Shown here in pieces: positions 50,821-63,240 of a stretch of 64,000 nt of DNA (position 1 is its first letter; every line of letters begins with the position of its first letter). Source of the stretch: Calliopsis andreniformis (lineage: Eukaryota; Arthropoda; Insecta; Hymenoptera; Andrenidae). The stretch spans positions 248,001 to 312,000 of the forward strand of contig NW_027480494.1 of assembly GCF_051401765.1 (NCBI RefSeq). Reading direction: 5' to 3'. The position numbers were made by a program, and so were the translations under genes. The notes under the pieces were generated by a model, which saw nothing but the letters and a program-made list of their open reading frames with translations, ran no database searches and was not told the origin of the DNA.

Positions 50821-53800
50821 CATAGCAGTCATAGCTATAGCCATAGCCATAGCAGCCATGGCCATAGCCATAGCCATAGCAGCCATAGCCATAGCAGCCA
50901 TGGCCATAGCCATAGCCATAGCAGCCATAGCCATAGCCATAGCAGCCATAGCCATAGCCATAGCAGCCATAACCATAGCCATAGCAGCCATAGCGATAGC
51001 CATAGCAGCCGTAGGCAGAGCCATAGCAGCCATAGCTATATCCATAGTAGACACACACATACACACAGGCATAGCAGCCATAATCATAGCCATAGCCATA
51101 GCAGCCAATGCCATAGCCATAGCCATAGCAGCTGTAGCCACTGCCAAAGCGGCCATAGCCATAGCCACAGCAGCCATAGCCATAGCCATAGCCACAGCAG
51201 CCATAGCCATAGCAGCCGCAGCCATAGCCACAGCCATAGCAGCCATAGCGATAACCATAGCAGCCATAGCCATAGCAGACATAACCACAGCCATAGCAGC
51301 CATAGCCACAGCCATAGCAGCCATAGCCATAGCCATAGCAGCCAGAGGCAGAGCCACAGCAGCCGTAGACATAGCCATAGCCTTAGGAGCCATAGACATA
51401 ACCATAGCCATAGCAGCCATAGCCATAGCCATAGCCGCCACAGCCATGGCCATAGTATCCAAAACCATAGCCATAGCAGCCATAGCCAAAGACATAGCCA
51501 TAGCAGCCATAGCCATAACCATAGCAGCCATAGCCATAGCAGACATAACCACAGCCATAGCAGCCATAGCCATAGCCATAGCAGACATAGCCATAGCCAT
51601 AGCCATAGCAGCCGTATCCATAGCCATAGTAGCCATAGCAATAGCCATAGCACCCATAGTCGCCATAGCCATAACCTTAGCAGCCATAGCCATAGCCATA
51701 GCAGACATAGCCATAGCCATAGCCATAGCAGCCGTATCCATAGCCATAGTAGCCATAGCCATAGCCATAGCAGCCATAGCCGCCATAGCTATAGCCATAG
51801 CAGCCATAGTAGACACAGCCATAGCCATAGCAGCCATAGCCATAGTCATATCAGGCATAGCCGCAGCCATAGCAGCCATAGCCATAGCCATAGCAGCCAT
51901 AACCACAGCCATAGCAGCCATAGCCATAGCCATAGCAGCCATAGCCATAGCCACAGCAGCCATAGCCATAGGCGTAGCAGCCATAGCAGCCATAGCGATA
52001 GCCATAGCAGCCATAGGCATACTCATAGCAGCCGGAGCCAGAGCCACAGCAGCCGTAGGCATAGCCATAGCCTTAGCAGCCATAGCCATAGACATAGCCA
52101 TAGCCGCCAAAACCATAGCCGTAGCCATAGCCATGGCAGCCATAGCCATAGCCATAGCAGCCATAGCCATAGCCATAGCAGACATAGCCACAGCCATAGC
52201 AGCCATAGCCATAACCATAGCAGCCATAGCCATAGCCATAGCAGACATAACCACAGCCATAGCAGCCATAGCCATAGCCATAGCTGCCATAGGCATGGCC
52301 ATAGTAGCCAAAGCCATAGCCGTAGCAGCCATAGCCATAGACATAGCCATAGCATCCATAGCCATAGCCATAGCCATACCCATAGCAGCCATAGCCATAG
52401 CCATAGCAGTCATAGCCATAGCCATAGCCATAGCCATAGCCATAGCAGCCATAGCCATAGCCGATGCAGTCATAGCCATAGCCATAGCAGCCATAGCCAT
52501 AGCCATAGCAGCCATAGCCATAGCCATAGCAGCCATAGCAATAGCCATAGCAGCCATAACCACAGCCATAGCAGCCATAGCCATAGCCATAGCAGCCATA
52601 GCCATAGCCATAGCAGTCATAGCCATAGACATAGCCATAGCAGCTATAGCCATAGCCATAGCCATAGCAGACATAGCCATAGCCATAGCAGCCATAGCCA
52701 AAGCCATACCCATAGCAGCCATAGCCATAGCCATAGCAATCATGGCCATAGCCAGAGACAAAGCAGCCATAGTCATAGCCACAGCCATAGCAGCCATAGC
52801 CATACCCATAGCAGCCATAGCCATAGCCATAGCAGACATAACCACAGCCATAGCAGCCATAGCCATAGCCATAGCTGCCATAGGCATGGCCATAGTAGCC
52901 AAAGCCATAGCCATAGCAGCCATAGCCATAGACATAGCCATAGCATCCATAGCCATAGCCATAGCCATGGCCATAGCAGCCATAGCCATACCCATAGCAG
53001 CCATAGCCATAGCCATAGCAATCATAGCCATAGCCATAGCCATAGCCATAGCCATAGCCATAGCAGCCATAGCCATAGCCGATGCAGCCATAGCCATAGC
53101 CATAGCAGCCATAGCCGTAGCCATAGCAGCCATAGCCATAGCCAATGCAGCCATAACCATAGCCATAGCATCCATAGCGATAGCCATAGCAGCCGTAGGC
53201 AGAGCCATAGCAACCATAGCTATATCCATAGCAGACACACACATAGCCACAGCCATAGCAGCCATAATCGTAGCCATAGCCATAGCAGCCAATGCCATAG
53301 CCATAGCCATAGCAGCTGTAGCCATTGCCAAAGCGGCCATAGCCATAGCCATAGCAGCCATAGCAATAGCCATAGCAGCCATAACCACAGCCATAGCAGC
53401 CATAGCCATAGCCATAGCAGCCATAGCCATAGCCATAGCAGTCATAGGCATAGACATAGCCATAGCAGCTATAGCCATAGCCATAGCCATAGCAGACATA
53501 GCCATAGCCATAGCAGCCATAGCCATAGCCATACCCATAGCAGCCATAGCCATAGCCATAGCAGACATAACCACAGCCATAGCAGCCATAGCCATAGCCA
53601 TAGCTGCCATAGGCATGGCCATAGTAGCCAAAGCCATAGCCATAGCAGCCATAGCCATAGCTATAGCCATAGCCATAGCAGCCATAGCCATAGCCGATGC
53701 AGCCATAGCCATAGCCATAGCAGCCATAGCCGTAGCCATAGCAGCCATAGCCATAGCCAAAGCAGCCATAACCATAGCCATAGCATCCATAGCGATAGCC

Positions 53801-53914
53801 ATAGCAGCCGTAGGCAGAGCCATAGCAACCATAGCTATATCCATAGCAGACACACACATAGCCACAGCCATAGCAGCCATAATCATAGCCATAGCCATAG
53901 CAGCCAATGCCATA
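50821..53914. repeat. Right-hand mosaic, third part
   Basis: Holds an X-type block (CCATGG-TATCCAAAACC near 51,445, X core at 51,851), a 597-type block (52,740-53,250) and two ACACACA words (53,232 and 53,848). An unusual CACACACATACACACAGG at about 51,052-51,069 replaces the usual CATAGCCACAGG. No gene is visible. Confidence 0.65.
52073..53857 (-). other. Longest Tyr-Gly frame (594 codons), Gly/Tyr/Cys-rich, coding status doubtful
   Basis: On the - strand this frame reads TAT GGC with TGC at block joins, giving a seven-residue cycle of Gly-Cys-Tyr-Gly-Tyr-Gly-Tyr with occasional Phe, His, Asp, Val and Ser. The composition resembles high-glycine-tyrosine keratin-associated proteins and some flatworm eggshell proteins. 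It opens at the ATG in the ACACACAT block and has no signal peptide, unique head or unique tail. Neighbouring Tyr-Gly frames are cut by TAA codons from the common CTTAGC variant. I regard it as a chance opening in the satellite, with a small possibility that the array arose from such a gene. Confidence 0.35.
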
Positions 53915-55490
53915 GCCATAGCAGCCGTAGCCATAGCAGCCGCAGCCATAGCCATAGCCATAGCAGCCATTGCCATAGCCATTGCAGCCATAACCACAGC
54001 CATAGCAGCCATAGCCATAGCCATAGCAGCCATAGGCATATCCATAGCAGCGAGAGCCAGAGCCGCAGCAGCCGTAGAGATAGCCATATCCTTAGCAGCC
54101 ATAGACATAACCATAGCCATAGCAGCCATAGCTATAGCCATAGCTGCCATAGCCATGGCCATAGTAGCCAAAGCCATAGCCATAGCAGCCATAGCCATAG
54201 ACATAGACATAGCCATAGCAGCCATAGCCATAGCCATAGCCATAGCCATAGCCATAGCAGCCATAGCCATAGCCGTAGCAGCCATACCCATAGCCATAGC
54301 AGCCATAGCAGCCATAGCGATAGCCATAGCAGTCATAGGCATACCCATAGCAGCCGGAGCCAGAGCCACAGCAGCCGTAGACATAGCCATAGCCTTAGCA
54401 TTCATAGCCATAACCATAGCCATAGCAGCCATAGCTATAGCCATAGCAGCCATAGCGATAGCCATAGCAGCCGTAGGCAGAGCCATAGCAACCATAGATA
54501 TATCCATAGCAGACACACACATAGCCACAGCCATAGCAGCCATAATCATAGCCATAGCCATAGCAGCTGTAGCCATTGCCAAAGCGGCCATAGCCATAGC
54601 CATAGCAGCCATAGCAATAGCCATAGCAGCCATAACCACAGCCATAGCAGCCATAGCCATAGCCATAGCAGCCATAGCCATAGCCATAGCAGTCATAGCC
54701 ATAGACATAGCCATAGCAGCTATAGCCATAGCCATAGCCATAGCAGACATAGCCATAGCCTTAGCAGCCATAATCATAGCCATAGCCATAGCAGCCAATG
54801 CCATAGCCATAGCCATAGCAGCTGTAGCCATTGCCAAAGCGGCCATAGCCATAGCCACAGCAGCCTTAGCCATAGCCATACCCATAGCAGACATAGCCAT
54901 AGCCATAGCCATAGCAGCCTTGGCCGTAGCCATAGTCATAGCAGACATAGCCATAGCCATAGCCATAGCAGCCATAGCCATAGCCATAGCAGCCGTAGCC
55001 ATAGCAGCCGCAGCCATAGCCATAGCCATAGCAGCCATTGCCATAGCCATTGCAGCCATAACCACAGCCATAGCAGCCATAGCCATAGCCATAGCAGCCA
55101 TAGGCATATCCATAGCAGCGAGAGCCAGAGCCGCAGCAGCCGTAGAGATAGCCATATCCTTAGCAGCCATAGACATAACCATAGCCATAGCAGCCATAGC
55201 TATAGCCATAGCTGCCATAGCCATGGCCATAGTAGCCAAAGCCATAGCCATAGCAGCCATAGCCATAGACATAGACATAGCCATAGCAGCCATAGCCATA
55301 GCCATAGCCATAGCCATAGCAGCCATAGCCATAGCCGTAGCAGCCATAGCCATAGCCATAGCAGCCATAGCAGCCATAGCGATAGCCATAGCAGTCATAG
55401 GCATACCCATAGCAGCCGGAGCCAGAGCCACAGCAGCCGTAGACGTAGCCATAGCCTTAGCATTCATAGCCATAGCCATAGCCATAGCCG
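53915..55490. repeat. Tandem duplication, period 1,068 bp
   Basis: GCAGCCGTAG at 53,921/54,989 and CGAGAGCC at 54,051/55,119 give offset 1,068. TTAGCATTC near 54,395/55,457 gives 1,062, so 6 bp differs between. Both units carry GCCGCAGCAGCCGTAGAG, CCATATCCTTAG and GCCGGAGCC in the same order. The same block occurs singly near 49,770-50,170 (CGAGAGCC 4,170 bp upstream) and 61,060-61,310 (6,060 bp downstream of 55,119). Confidence 0.8.
54767..55260. repeat. Block duplicated at 60,827-61,320 (offset 6,060)
   Basis: GCCATAATCATAGCC, GCAGCTGTAGCC, AAAGCGGCC, CTTGGCCGTAG (54,919/60,979) and CGAGAGCC (55,119/61,179) all lie 6,060 bp apart. It overlaps the second unit of the 1,068-bp pair. Confidence 0.75.
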
Positions 55491-55544
55491 TAGCAGCCAT
55501 AGCCATAGCCATAGCAGCCATAGCCATAGCCATAGCAGCCATAG

Positions 55545-55712
55545 CCATAGCCAGAGCAGTCATAGCCACAGCCATAGCAGTCATGGCCATAGCCACAGCA
55601 GCCATAGCCATAGCCATAACAGCCATAGCCATAGCCAGAGCAGTCATAGCCACAGCCATAGCAGTCATGGCCATAGCCACAGCAGCCATAGGCATAGCCA
55701 TACCCACAGCAG
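55545..55712. repeat. Short tandem duplication, period 84 bp
   Basis: CCAGAGCAGTCATAG at 55,551 and 55,635 is followed in both units by TCATGGCC and CCACAGCAGCC. Further single copies lie near 55,927 and 59,062, and a related form near 3,931 and 4,951. 84 bp is four 21-bp blocks. Confidence 0.75.
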
Positions 55713-56569
55713 CCATAGCCATAGCCATAGCAGTCATAGCTATAGCCATAGCAGCCATAGCGATAGCCATAGCAGCCATAGCCATAGCCATAGCAGTCAT
55801 AGCCATAGCCATAGCCATAACAGCCATAGCCATAGCAGCCATAGCCATAGCCATAGCCATAGCCGTAGCAGCCATAGCCATAGCCATAGCAGCCATAGCC
55901 ATAGCCATAGCAGCCATAGCCATAGCCAGAGCAGTCATAGCCACAGCCATAGCAGTCATGGCCATAGCCACAGCAGCCATAGGCATAACCATACCCACAG
56001 CAGCCATAGACATAGCCATAGCAGTCATAGCTATAGCCATAGCCATAGCAGTCATAGCCATAGCCATAGCCATAGCAGCCATAGCCATAGCCATAGCAGA
56101 CATAGCCATAGCCATACCCATAGCAGCCATAGCCATAGCCATAGCCGTCATAGCGATAGCCACAGCCATAGCAGCCATAGCCATAGCCATAGCCATAGCA
56201 GCCATAGCCATAGCCATAGCAGCCATAGCAATAGCCATAGCAGCCATAACCACAGCCATAGCAGCCATAGCCATAGCCATAGCAGCCATAGCCATAGCCA
56301 TAGCAGCCAGAGCCAGAGCCACAGCAGCCGTAGACATAGCCATAGCCTTGGCAGCCATAGACATAACCATGGCCATAGCAGCCATAGCCATAGCCATAGC
56401 AGCCATAGCCATAGCCATAGCAGCCGTAGCGATAGCCATAGCAGCCATAGGCATACCCATAGCAGCCGGAGCCAGAGCCACTGCAGCCGTAGACATAGCC
56501 ATAGCCTTAGCAGGCATAGCCATAGCCATAGCCATAGCAGCCATAGCCATAGCCATAGCAGCCATACCA

Positions 56570-58870
56570 ATGGCCATAGTAGCCAAAGCCGTAGCCATAG
56601 CAGCCATAGCCATAGCCATATCCATAGCGGCCATAGCCATAGCCATAGCAGTCATAGCCATAGCCATAGCCATAGCAGCCATGGCCATAGCCATAGCCAT
56701 AGCAGCCATAGCCATAGCCATAGCAGCCATAGCCATAGCCATAGCAGACATAGCCACAGCCATAGCAGCCATAGTCATAGCCATAGCTGCCATAGGCATA
56801 GCCATACCCATAGCAGCCATAGACATAGCCATAGCAGTCATAGCCATAGCCATAGCCATAACAGCCATAGCCATAGCCATAGCCATAGCAGCCATAGCCA
56901 TAGCCATAGCAGCCATAGCAATAGCCATAGCAGCCATAACCACAGCCATAGCAGCCATAGCCATAGCCATAGCAGCCATAGCCATAGCCATAGCAGTTAT
57001 AGCCATAGACATAGCCATAGCAGCCATAGCCATAGCCATAGCCATAGCAGACATAGCCATAGCCATAGCAGCCATAGCCATAGCCAAACCCATAGCAGCC
57101 ATAACCACAGCCATAGCAGCCATAGCCATAGCCATAGCAGCCATAGCCATAGCCATAGCAGTTATAGCCATAGACATAGCCATAGCAGCCATAGCCATAG
57201 CCATAGCCATAGCAGACATAGCGATAGCCGTAGCAGCCGTAGTCATAGCCATAGCCTTAGCAGCCATACACAGAACCATAGCCATAGCAGCCATAGCCAT
57301 AGCCATAGCAGCCATAGTCACAGCCATAGCAGCCATAGCCACAGCCGTAGCAGCCATAGCCATAGCCATAGCAGCCATAACCATAGCCATAGCAGCCATA
57401 GCGATAGCCATAGCAGCCGTAGGCAGAGCCATAGCAGCCATAGCTATATCCATAGTAGACACACACATAGCCACAGACATAGCAGCCATAATCATAGCCA
57501 TAGCCATAGCAGCCAATGCCATAGCCATAGCCATAGCAGCTGTAGCCACTGCCAAAGCGGCCATAGCCATAGCCACAGCAGCCTTAGCCATAGCCATAGC
57601 CACAGCAGCCATAGCCATAGCAGCCGCAGCCATAGCCACAGCCATAGCAGCCATAGCCATAACCATAGCAGCCATAGCCATAGCAGACATAACCACAGCC
57701 ATAGCAGCCATAGCCACAGCCATAGCAGCCATAGCCATAGCCATAGCAGACATAGCCATAGACATAGCCATAGCATCCATAGCCATAGCCATAGCCATGG
57801 CCATAGCAGCCATAGCCATACCCATAGCAGCCATAGCCATAGCCATAGCAATCATAGCCATAGCCATAGCCATAGCCATAGCCATAGCCATAGCAGCCAT
57901 AGCCATAGCCGATGCAGCCATAGCCATAGCCATAGCAGCCATAGCCGTAGCCATAGCAGCCATAGCCATAGCCAATGCAGCCATAACCATAGCCATAGCA
58001 TCCATAGCGATAGCCATAGCAGCCGTAGGCAGAGCCATAGCAACCATAGCTATATCCATAGCAGACACACACATAGCCACAGCCATAGCAGCCGTAATCA
58101 TAGCCATAGCCATAGCAGCCAATGCCATAGCCATAGCCATAGCAGCTGTAGCCATTGCCAAAGCGGCCATAGCCATAGCCATAGCAGCCATAGCAATAGC
58201 CATAGCAGCCATAACCACAGCCATAGCAGCCATAGCCATAGCCATAGCAGCCATAGCCATAGCCATAGCCATAGCAGTCATAGCCATAGACATAGCCATA
58301 GCAGCTATAGCCATAGCCATAGCCATAGCAGACATAGCCATAGCCATAGCAGCCATAGCCATAGCCATACCCATAGCAGCCATAGCCATAGCCATAGCAA
58401 TCATGGCCATAGCCAGAGACAAAGCAGCCATAGCCATAGCCACAGCCATAGCAGCCATAGCCATAACCATAGCAGCCATAGCCATAGCCATAGCAGACAT
58501 AACCACAGCCATAGCAGCCATAGCCATAGCCATAGCTGCCATAGGCATGGCCATAGTAGCCAAAGCCATAGCCATAGCAGCCATAGCCATAGACATAGCA
58601 GTCATAGCCATAGCCATAGCTATAGCCATAGCCATAGCAGCCATAGCCATAGCCGATGCAGCCATAGCCATAGCCATAGCAGCCATAGCCGTAGCCATAG
58701 CAGCCATAGCCATAGCCAATGCAGCCATAACCATAGCCATAGCATCCATAGCGATAGCCATAGCAGCCGTAGGCAGAGCCATAGCAACCATAGCTATATC
58801 CATAGCAGACACACACATAGCCACAGCCATAGCAGCCGTAATCATAGCCATAGCCATAGCAGCCAATGCC
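56570..58870. repeat. Large duplicated block, left copy (partner 61,613-63,240, offset 5,016-5,043)
   Basis: GACATAGCCACAG at 56,747/61,763 and ACACAGAACC at 57,268/62,284 are 5,016 bp apart. Upstream, the ACCAATGG word at 56,567/61,610 is 5,043 apart because the right copy lacks one 27-bp block. The right copy also has a different middle section after about 62,880, where it has picked up a short block with GCCGTAGCAGCC. Both copies contain two ACACACA words (57,458 and 58,062; 62,475 and 63,178). Confidence 0.8.
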
Positions 58871-61612
58871 ATAGCCATAGCCATAGCAGCCATAGCGATA
58901 GCCATAGCAGCCATAGCCATAGCCATAGCAGTCATAGCCATAGCCATAGCCATATCAGCCATAGCCATAGCAGCCATAGCCATAGCCATAGCCATAGCCG
59001 TAGCAGCCATAGCCATAGCCATAGCAGCCATAGCCATAGCCATAGCAGCAATAGCCATAGCCAGAGCAGTCATAGCCACAGCCATAGCAGTCATGGCCAT
59101 AGCCACAGCAGCCATAGGCATAGCCATACCCACAGCAGCCATAGCCATAGCCATTGCAGTCATAGCCATAGCCATAGCCATAACAGCCATAGCCATAGCC
59201 ATAGCCATAGCAGCCATAGCCATAGCCATAGCAGCCATAGCAATAGCCATAGCAGACATAACCACAGCCACAGCAGCCATAGCCATAGCCATAGTAGCCA
59301 TAGCCATAGCCATAGCAGCCAGAGCCAGAGCCACAGCAGCCGTAGACATAGCCATAGCCTTAGGGGCCATAGACATAACCATAGCCATATCAGCCATAGA
59401 AATAGCCATAGCCGCCACAGCCATGGCCATTGTATCTAAAACCATAGCCATAGCAGCCATAGCCAAAGACATAGCCATAGCAGCCATAGCCATAGCCATA
59501 GCCATAGCCATAGCAGCCATAGCCATAGCCATAGCAGACATAGCCATAGCCATAGGCATAGCAGCCGTATCCATAGCCATAGTAGCCATAGCCATAGCCA
59601 TAGCAGCCATAGTCGCCATAGCCATAACTATAGCAGCCATAGCCATAGCCATAGCAGACATAGCCATAGCCATAGCCATAGCAGCCGTATCCATAGCCAT
59701 AGCCATAGCAGCCATAGCCATAGCCATTGCAGCCATAGCCATAGCCATAGCAGCCATAGCCATAGCCATACCCATAGCAGCCATAGCCATAGCCATAGCA
59801 GTCATGGCCATAGCCATAGACAAAGCAACCATAGGCATAGCCACAGCCATAGCAGCCATAGCCATAACCATAGCAGCCATAGCCATAGCCATAGCAGACA
59901 TAACCACAGCCATAGCAGCCATAGCCATAGCCATAGCAGCCATAGCCATCGCCATAGCCTTAGCAGCAATAGCCATAGTCATAGCCATAGCCATAGCAGC
60001 TATAGCCATAGCCATAGCCATAGCAGCCACAGCCGTAGCCATAGCAGCCATAGCCATAGCCATAGCAGCCATAGTAGACATAGCCATAGCAATAGCAGCC
60101 ATAGCCATAGCCATAGCAGCCATAGCCATAGCTATAGCAGCCAGAGCCGGAGCCACAGCAGCCGTAGACATAGCCATAGCCTTAGCAGCCATAGCCATAA
60201 CCATAGCTATAGCAGCCATAGGCATAGCAGCCATAGACATATCCATAGCAGCCAGAGCCAGAGCCACAGCAGCCGTAGACATAGCCATAGCATCCATAGC
60301 CATAGCAGCCGTAGCCATAGCCATAGCTGCCATAGTCATAACCTTAGCCATTGCAGCCATAGCCATAGCCATAGCAGCCACAGCCGTAGCCATAGCAGCC
60401 ATAGCCATAGTCATAGCAGCCATAGCCATAGCCATAGCAGCCATAGCGATAGCCGTAGCAGCCGTAGGCATAGCCATAGCAGCCATAGCTATATCCATAG
60501 CAGACACACACATAGCCACAGCCATAGCAGCCATAATCATAGCCATAGCCATAGCCGCCACAGCCATGGCCATAGTATCCAAAACCATAGCCATAGCAGC
60601 CATAGCCAAAGACATAGCCATAGCAGCCATAGCCATAGCCATAGCCATAGCAGCCATAGCCATATCCATTGCAGCCATAGCCGTAGCCATAGCAGCCATA
60701 GCCATAGCCAATGCAGCCATAACCATAGCCATAGCGTCCATAGCGATAGCCATAGCAGCCGTAGGCAGAGCCATAGCAGCCATAGCTATATCCATAGCAG
60801 ACACACACATAGCCACAGCCATAGCAGCCATAATCATAGCCATAGCCATAGCAGCCAATGGCATAGCCATAGCCATAGCAGCTGTAGCCATTGCCAAAGC
60901 GGCCATAGCCATAGCTACAGCAGCCTTAGCCATAGCCATAGCCATAGCAGACATAGCCATAGCCATAGCCATAGCAGCCTTGGCCGTAGCCATAGTCATA
61001 GCAGACATAGCCATAGCCATAGCCATAGCAGCCATAGCCATAGCCATAGCAGCCGTAGCCATAGCAGCCGCAGCCATAGCCATAGCCATAGCAGCCACTG
61101 CCATAGCCATTGCAGCCATAACCACAGCCATAGCAGCCATAGCCATAGCCATAGCAGCCATAGGCATATCCATAGCAGCGAGAGCCAGAGCCGCAGCAGC
61201 CGTAGACATAGCCATATCCTTAGCAGCCATAGACATAACCATAGCCATAGCAGCCATAGCTATAGCCATAGCTGCCATAGCCATGGCCATAGTAGCCAAA
61301 GCCATAGCCATAGCAGCCATAGCCACAGCCATAGCAGACATAGCCACAGCCATAGCAGCAATAGCCATAGCCATAGCAGCCGTAGACATAGCCATAGCCT
61401 TAGCAGCCATAGACATAATCATAGCCATAGCAGCCATAGCCATAGCCACAGCAGCCACAGCCATGGCCATAGTAGCCAAAGCCATAGCCATGGCCATAGT
61501 AGCCAAAGCCATAGCCATTGCAGCCATAGCCATAAACATAGCCATAGCTGCCAAAACCATAGCCGTAGCCATAGCCATAGCAGCCATAGCCATAGCCATA
61601 GCAGCCATACCA
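58871..61612. repeat. Right-hand mosaic, fourth part
   Basis: Contains material like the 12.4-13.6 and 17.1-18.4 kb units: TGTATCTAAAACC near 59,431 (elsewhere TGTATCCAAAACC), GACAAAGCAACC near 59,818, CCATCGCC near 59,947 and CCATAGCTATAGC near 60,201. It also has ACACACA words at 60,502 and 60,801 and the 6,060-bp partner block. A CAGAGCCGGAGCC word near 60,140 is an isolated variant. No gene is visible. Confidence 0.65.
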
Positions 61613-63240
61613 ATGGCCATAGTAGCCAAAGCCGTAGCCATAGCAGCCATAGACATAGCCATATCCATAGCGGCCATAGCCATAGCCATAGCAGCCATGG
61701 CCATAGCCACAGCCATAGCAGCCATAGCCATAGCCATAGCAGCCATAGCCATAGCCATAGCAGACATAGCCACAGCCATAGCAGCCATAGTCATAGCCAT
61801 AGCTGCCATAGGCATAGCCATACCCATAGCAGCCATAGACATAGCCATAGCAGTCATAGCCATAGCCATAGCCATAACAGCCATAGCCATAGCCATAGCC
61901 ATAGCAGCCATAGCCATAGCCATAGCAGCCATAGCAATAGCCATAGCAGCCATAACCACAGCCATAGCAGCCATAGCCATAGCCATAGCAGCCATAGCCA
62001 TAGCCATAGCAGTTATAGCCATAGACATAGCCATAGCAGCCATAGCCATAGCCATAGCCATAGCAGACATAGCCATAGCCATAGCAGCCATAGCCATAGC
62101 CAAACCCATAGCAGCCATAACCACAGCCATAGCAGCCATAGCCATAGCCATAGCAGCCATAGCCATAGCCATAGCAGTTATAGCCATAGACATAGCCATA
62201 GCAGCCATAGCCATAGCCATAGCCATAGCAGACATAGCGATAGCCGTAGCAGCCGTAGTCATAGCCATAGCCTTAGCAGCCATACACAGAACCATAGCCA
62301 TAGCAGCCATAGCCATAGCCATAGCAGCCATAGTCACAGCCATAGCAGCCATAGCCACAGCCGTAGCAGCCATAGCCATAGCCATAGCAGCCATAACCAT
62401 AGCCATAGCAGCCATAGCGATAGCCATAGCAGCCTTAGGCAGAGCCATAGCAGCCATAGCTATATCCATAGTAGACACACACATAGCCACAGACATAGCA
62501 GCCATAATCATAGCCATAGCCATAGCAGCCAATGCCATAGCCATAGCCATAGCAGCTGTAGCCACTGCCAAAGCGGCCATAGCCATAGCCACAGCAGCCT
62601 TAGCCATAGCCATAGCCACAGCAGCCATAGCCATAGCAGCCGCAGCCATAGCCACAGCCATAGCAGCCATAGCCATAACCATAGCAGCCATAGCCATAGC
62701 AGACATAACCACAGCCATAGCAGCCATAGCCACAGCCATAGCAGCCATAGCCATAGCCATAGCAGACATAGCCATAGACATAGCCATAGCATCCATAGCC
62801 ATAGCCATAGCCATGGCCATAGCAGCCACAGCCATACCCATAGCAGCCATAGCCATAGCCATAGCAATCATAGCCATAGCCATAGCCATAGCCATAGCAG
62901 CCATAGCCATAGCCGTAGCAGCCATAGCCATAGCCATAGCAGCCATAGCAGCCATAGCGATAGCCATAGCAGTCATAGCCATAGCCATAGCTATAGCCAT
63001 AGCCATAGCAGCCATAGCCATAGCCGATGCAGCCATAGCCATAGCCATAGCAGCCATAGCCGTAGCCATAGCAGCCATAGCCATAGCCAATGCAGCCATA
63101 ACCATAGCCATAGCATCCATAGCGATAGCCATAGCAGCCGTAGGCAGAGCCATAGCAACCATAGCTATATCCATAGCAGACACACACATAGCCACAGCCA
63201 TAGCAGCCATAATCATAGCCATAGCCATAGCAGCCAATGC
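61613..63240. repeat. Large duplicated block, right copy (partner 56,570-58,870)
   Basis: Aligns with 56,570 onward at offset 5,043 and then 5,016. It has a few private changes, such as CAGCCTTAGGC near 62,431 where the partner reads CAGCCGTAGGC near 57,415. The match ends near 63,240, where this copy continues into GCAGCTGTAGCC and the left copy does not. Confidence 0.8.

Larger units (their letters stand above)
812..51860. repeat. Dispersed segment-X core (TCAGGCATAG), seven copies
   Basis: TCAGGCATAGCCGCAG occurs at 812, 8,337, 22,014, 29,073, 43,382, 45,071 and 51,851. It is preceded each time by TAGACACAGCC (TAGGCACAGCC in the first) and by CCGTATCC words. It marks descendants of one ancestral segment. 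The coordinates span the set. Confidence 0.85.
2517..63195. repeat. Dispersed GACACACACATAG marker, 26 copies
   Basis: The word is always preceded by CTATATCC (or a close variant) and usually followed by CCACAG. I found it at about 2,517, 2,691, 19,249, 21,236, 31,000, 31,174, 35,040, 37,890, 38,064, 41,053, 42,610, 47,033, 47,632, 48,290, 48,886, 51,050, 53,232, 53,848, 54,510, 57,458, 58,062, 58,806, 60,502, 60,801, 62,475 and 63,178. None lies in 2,700-19,200 or 21,260-30,990. The given coordinates span the set; the intervening sequence is ordinary satellite. Confidence 0.85.
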
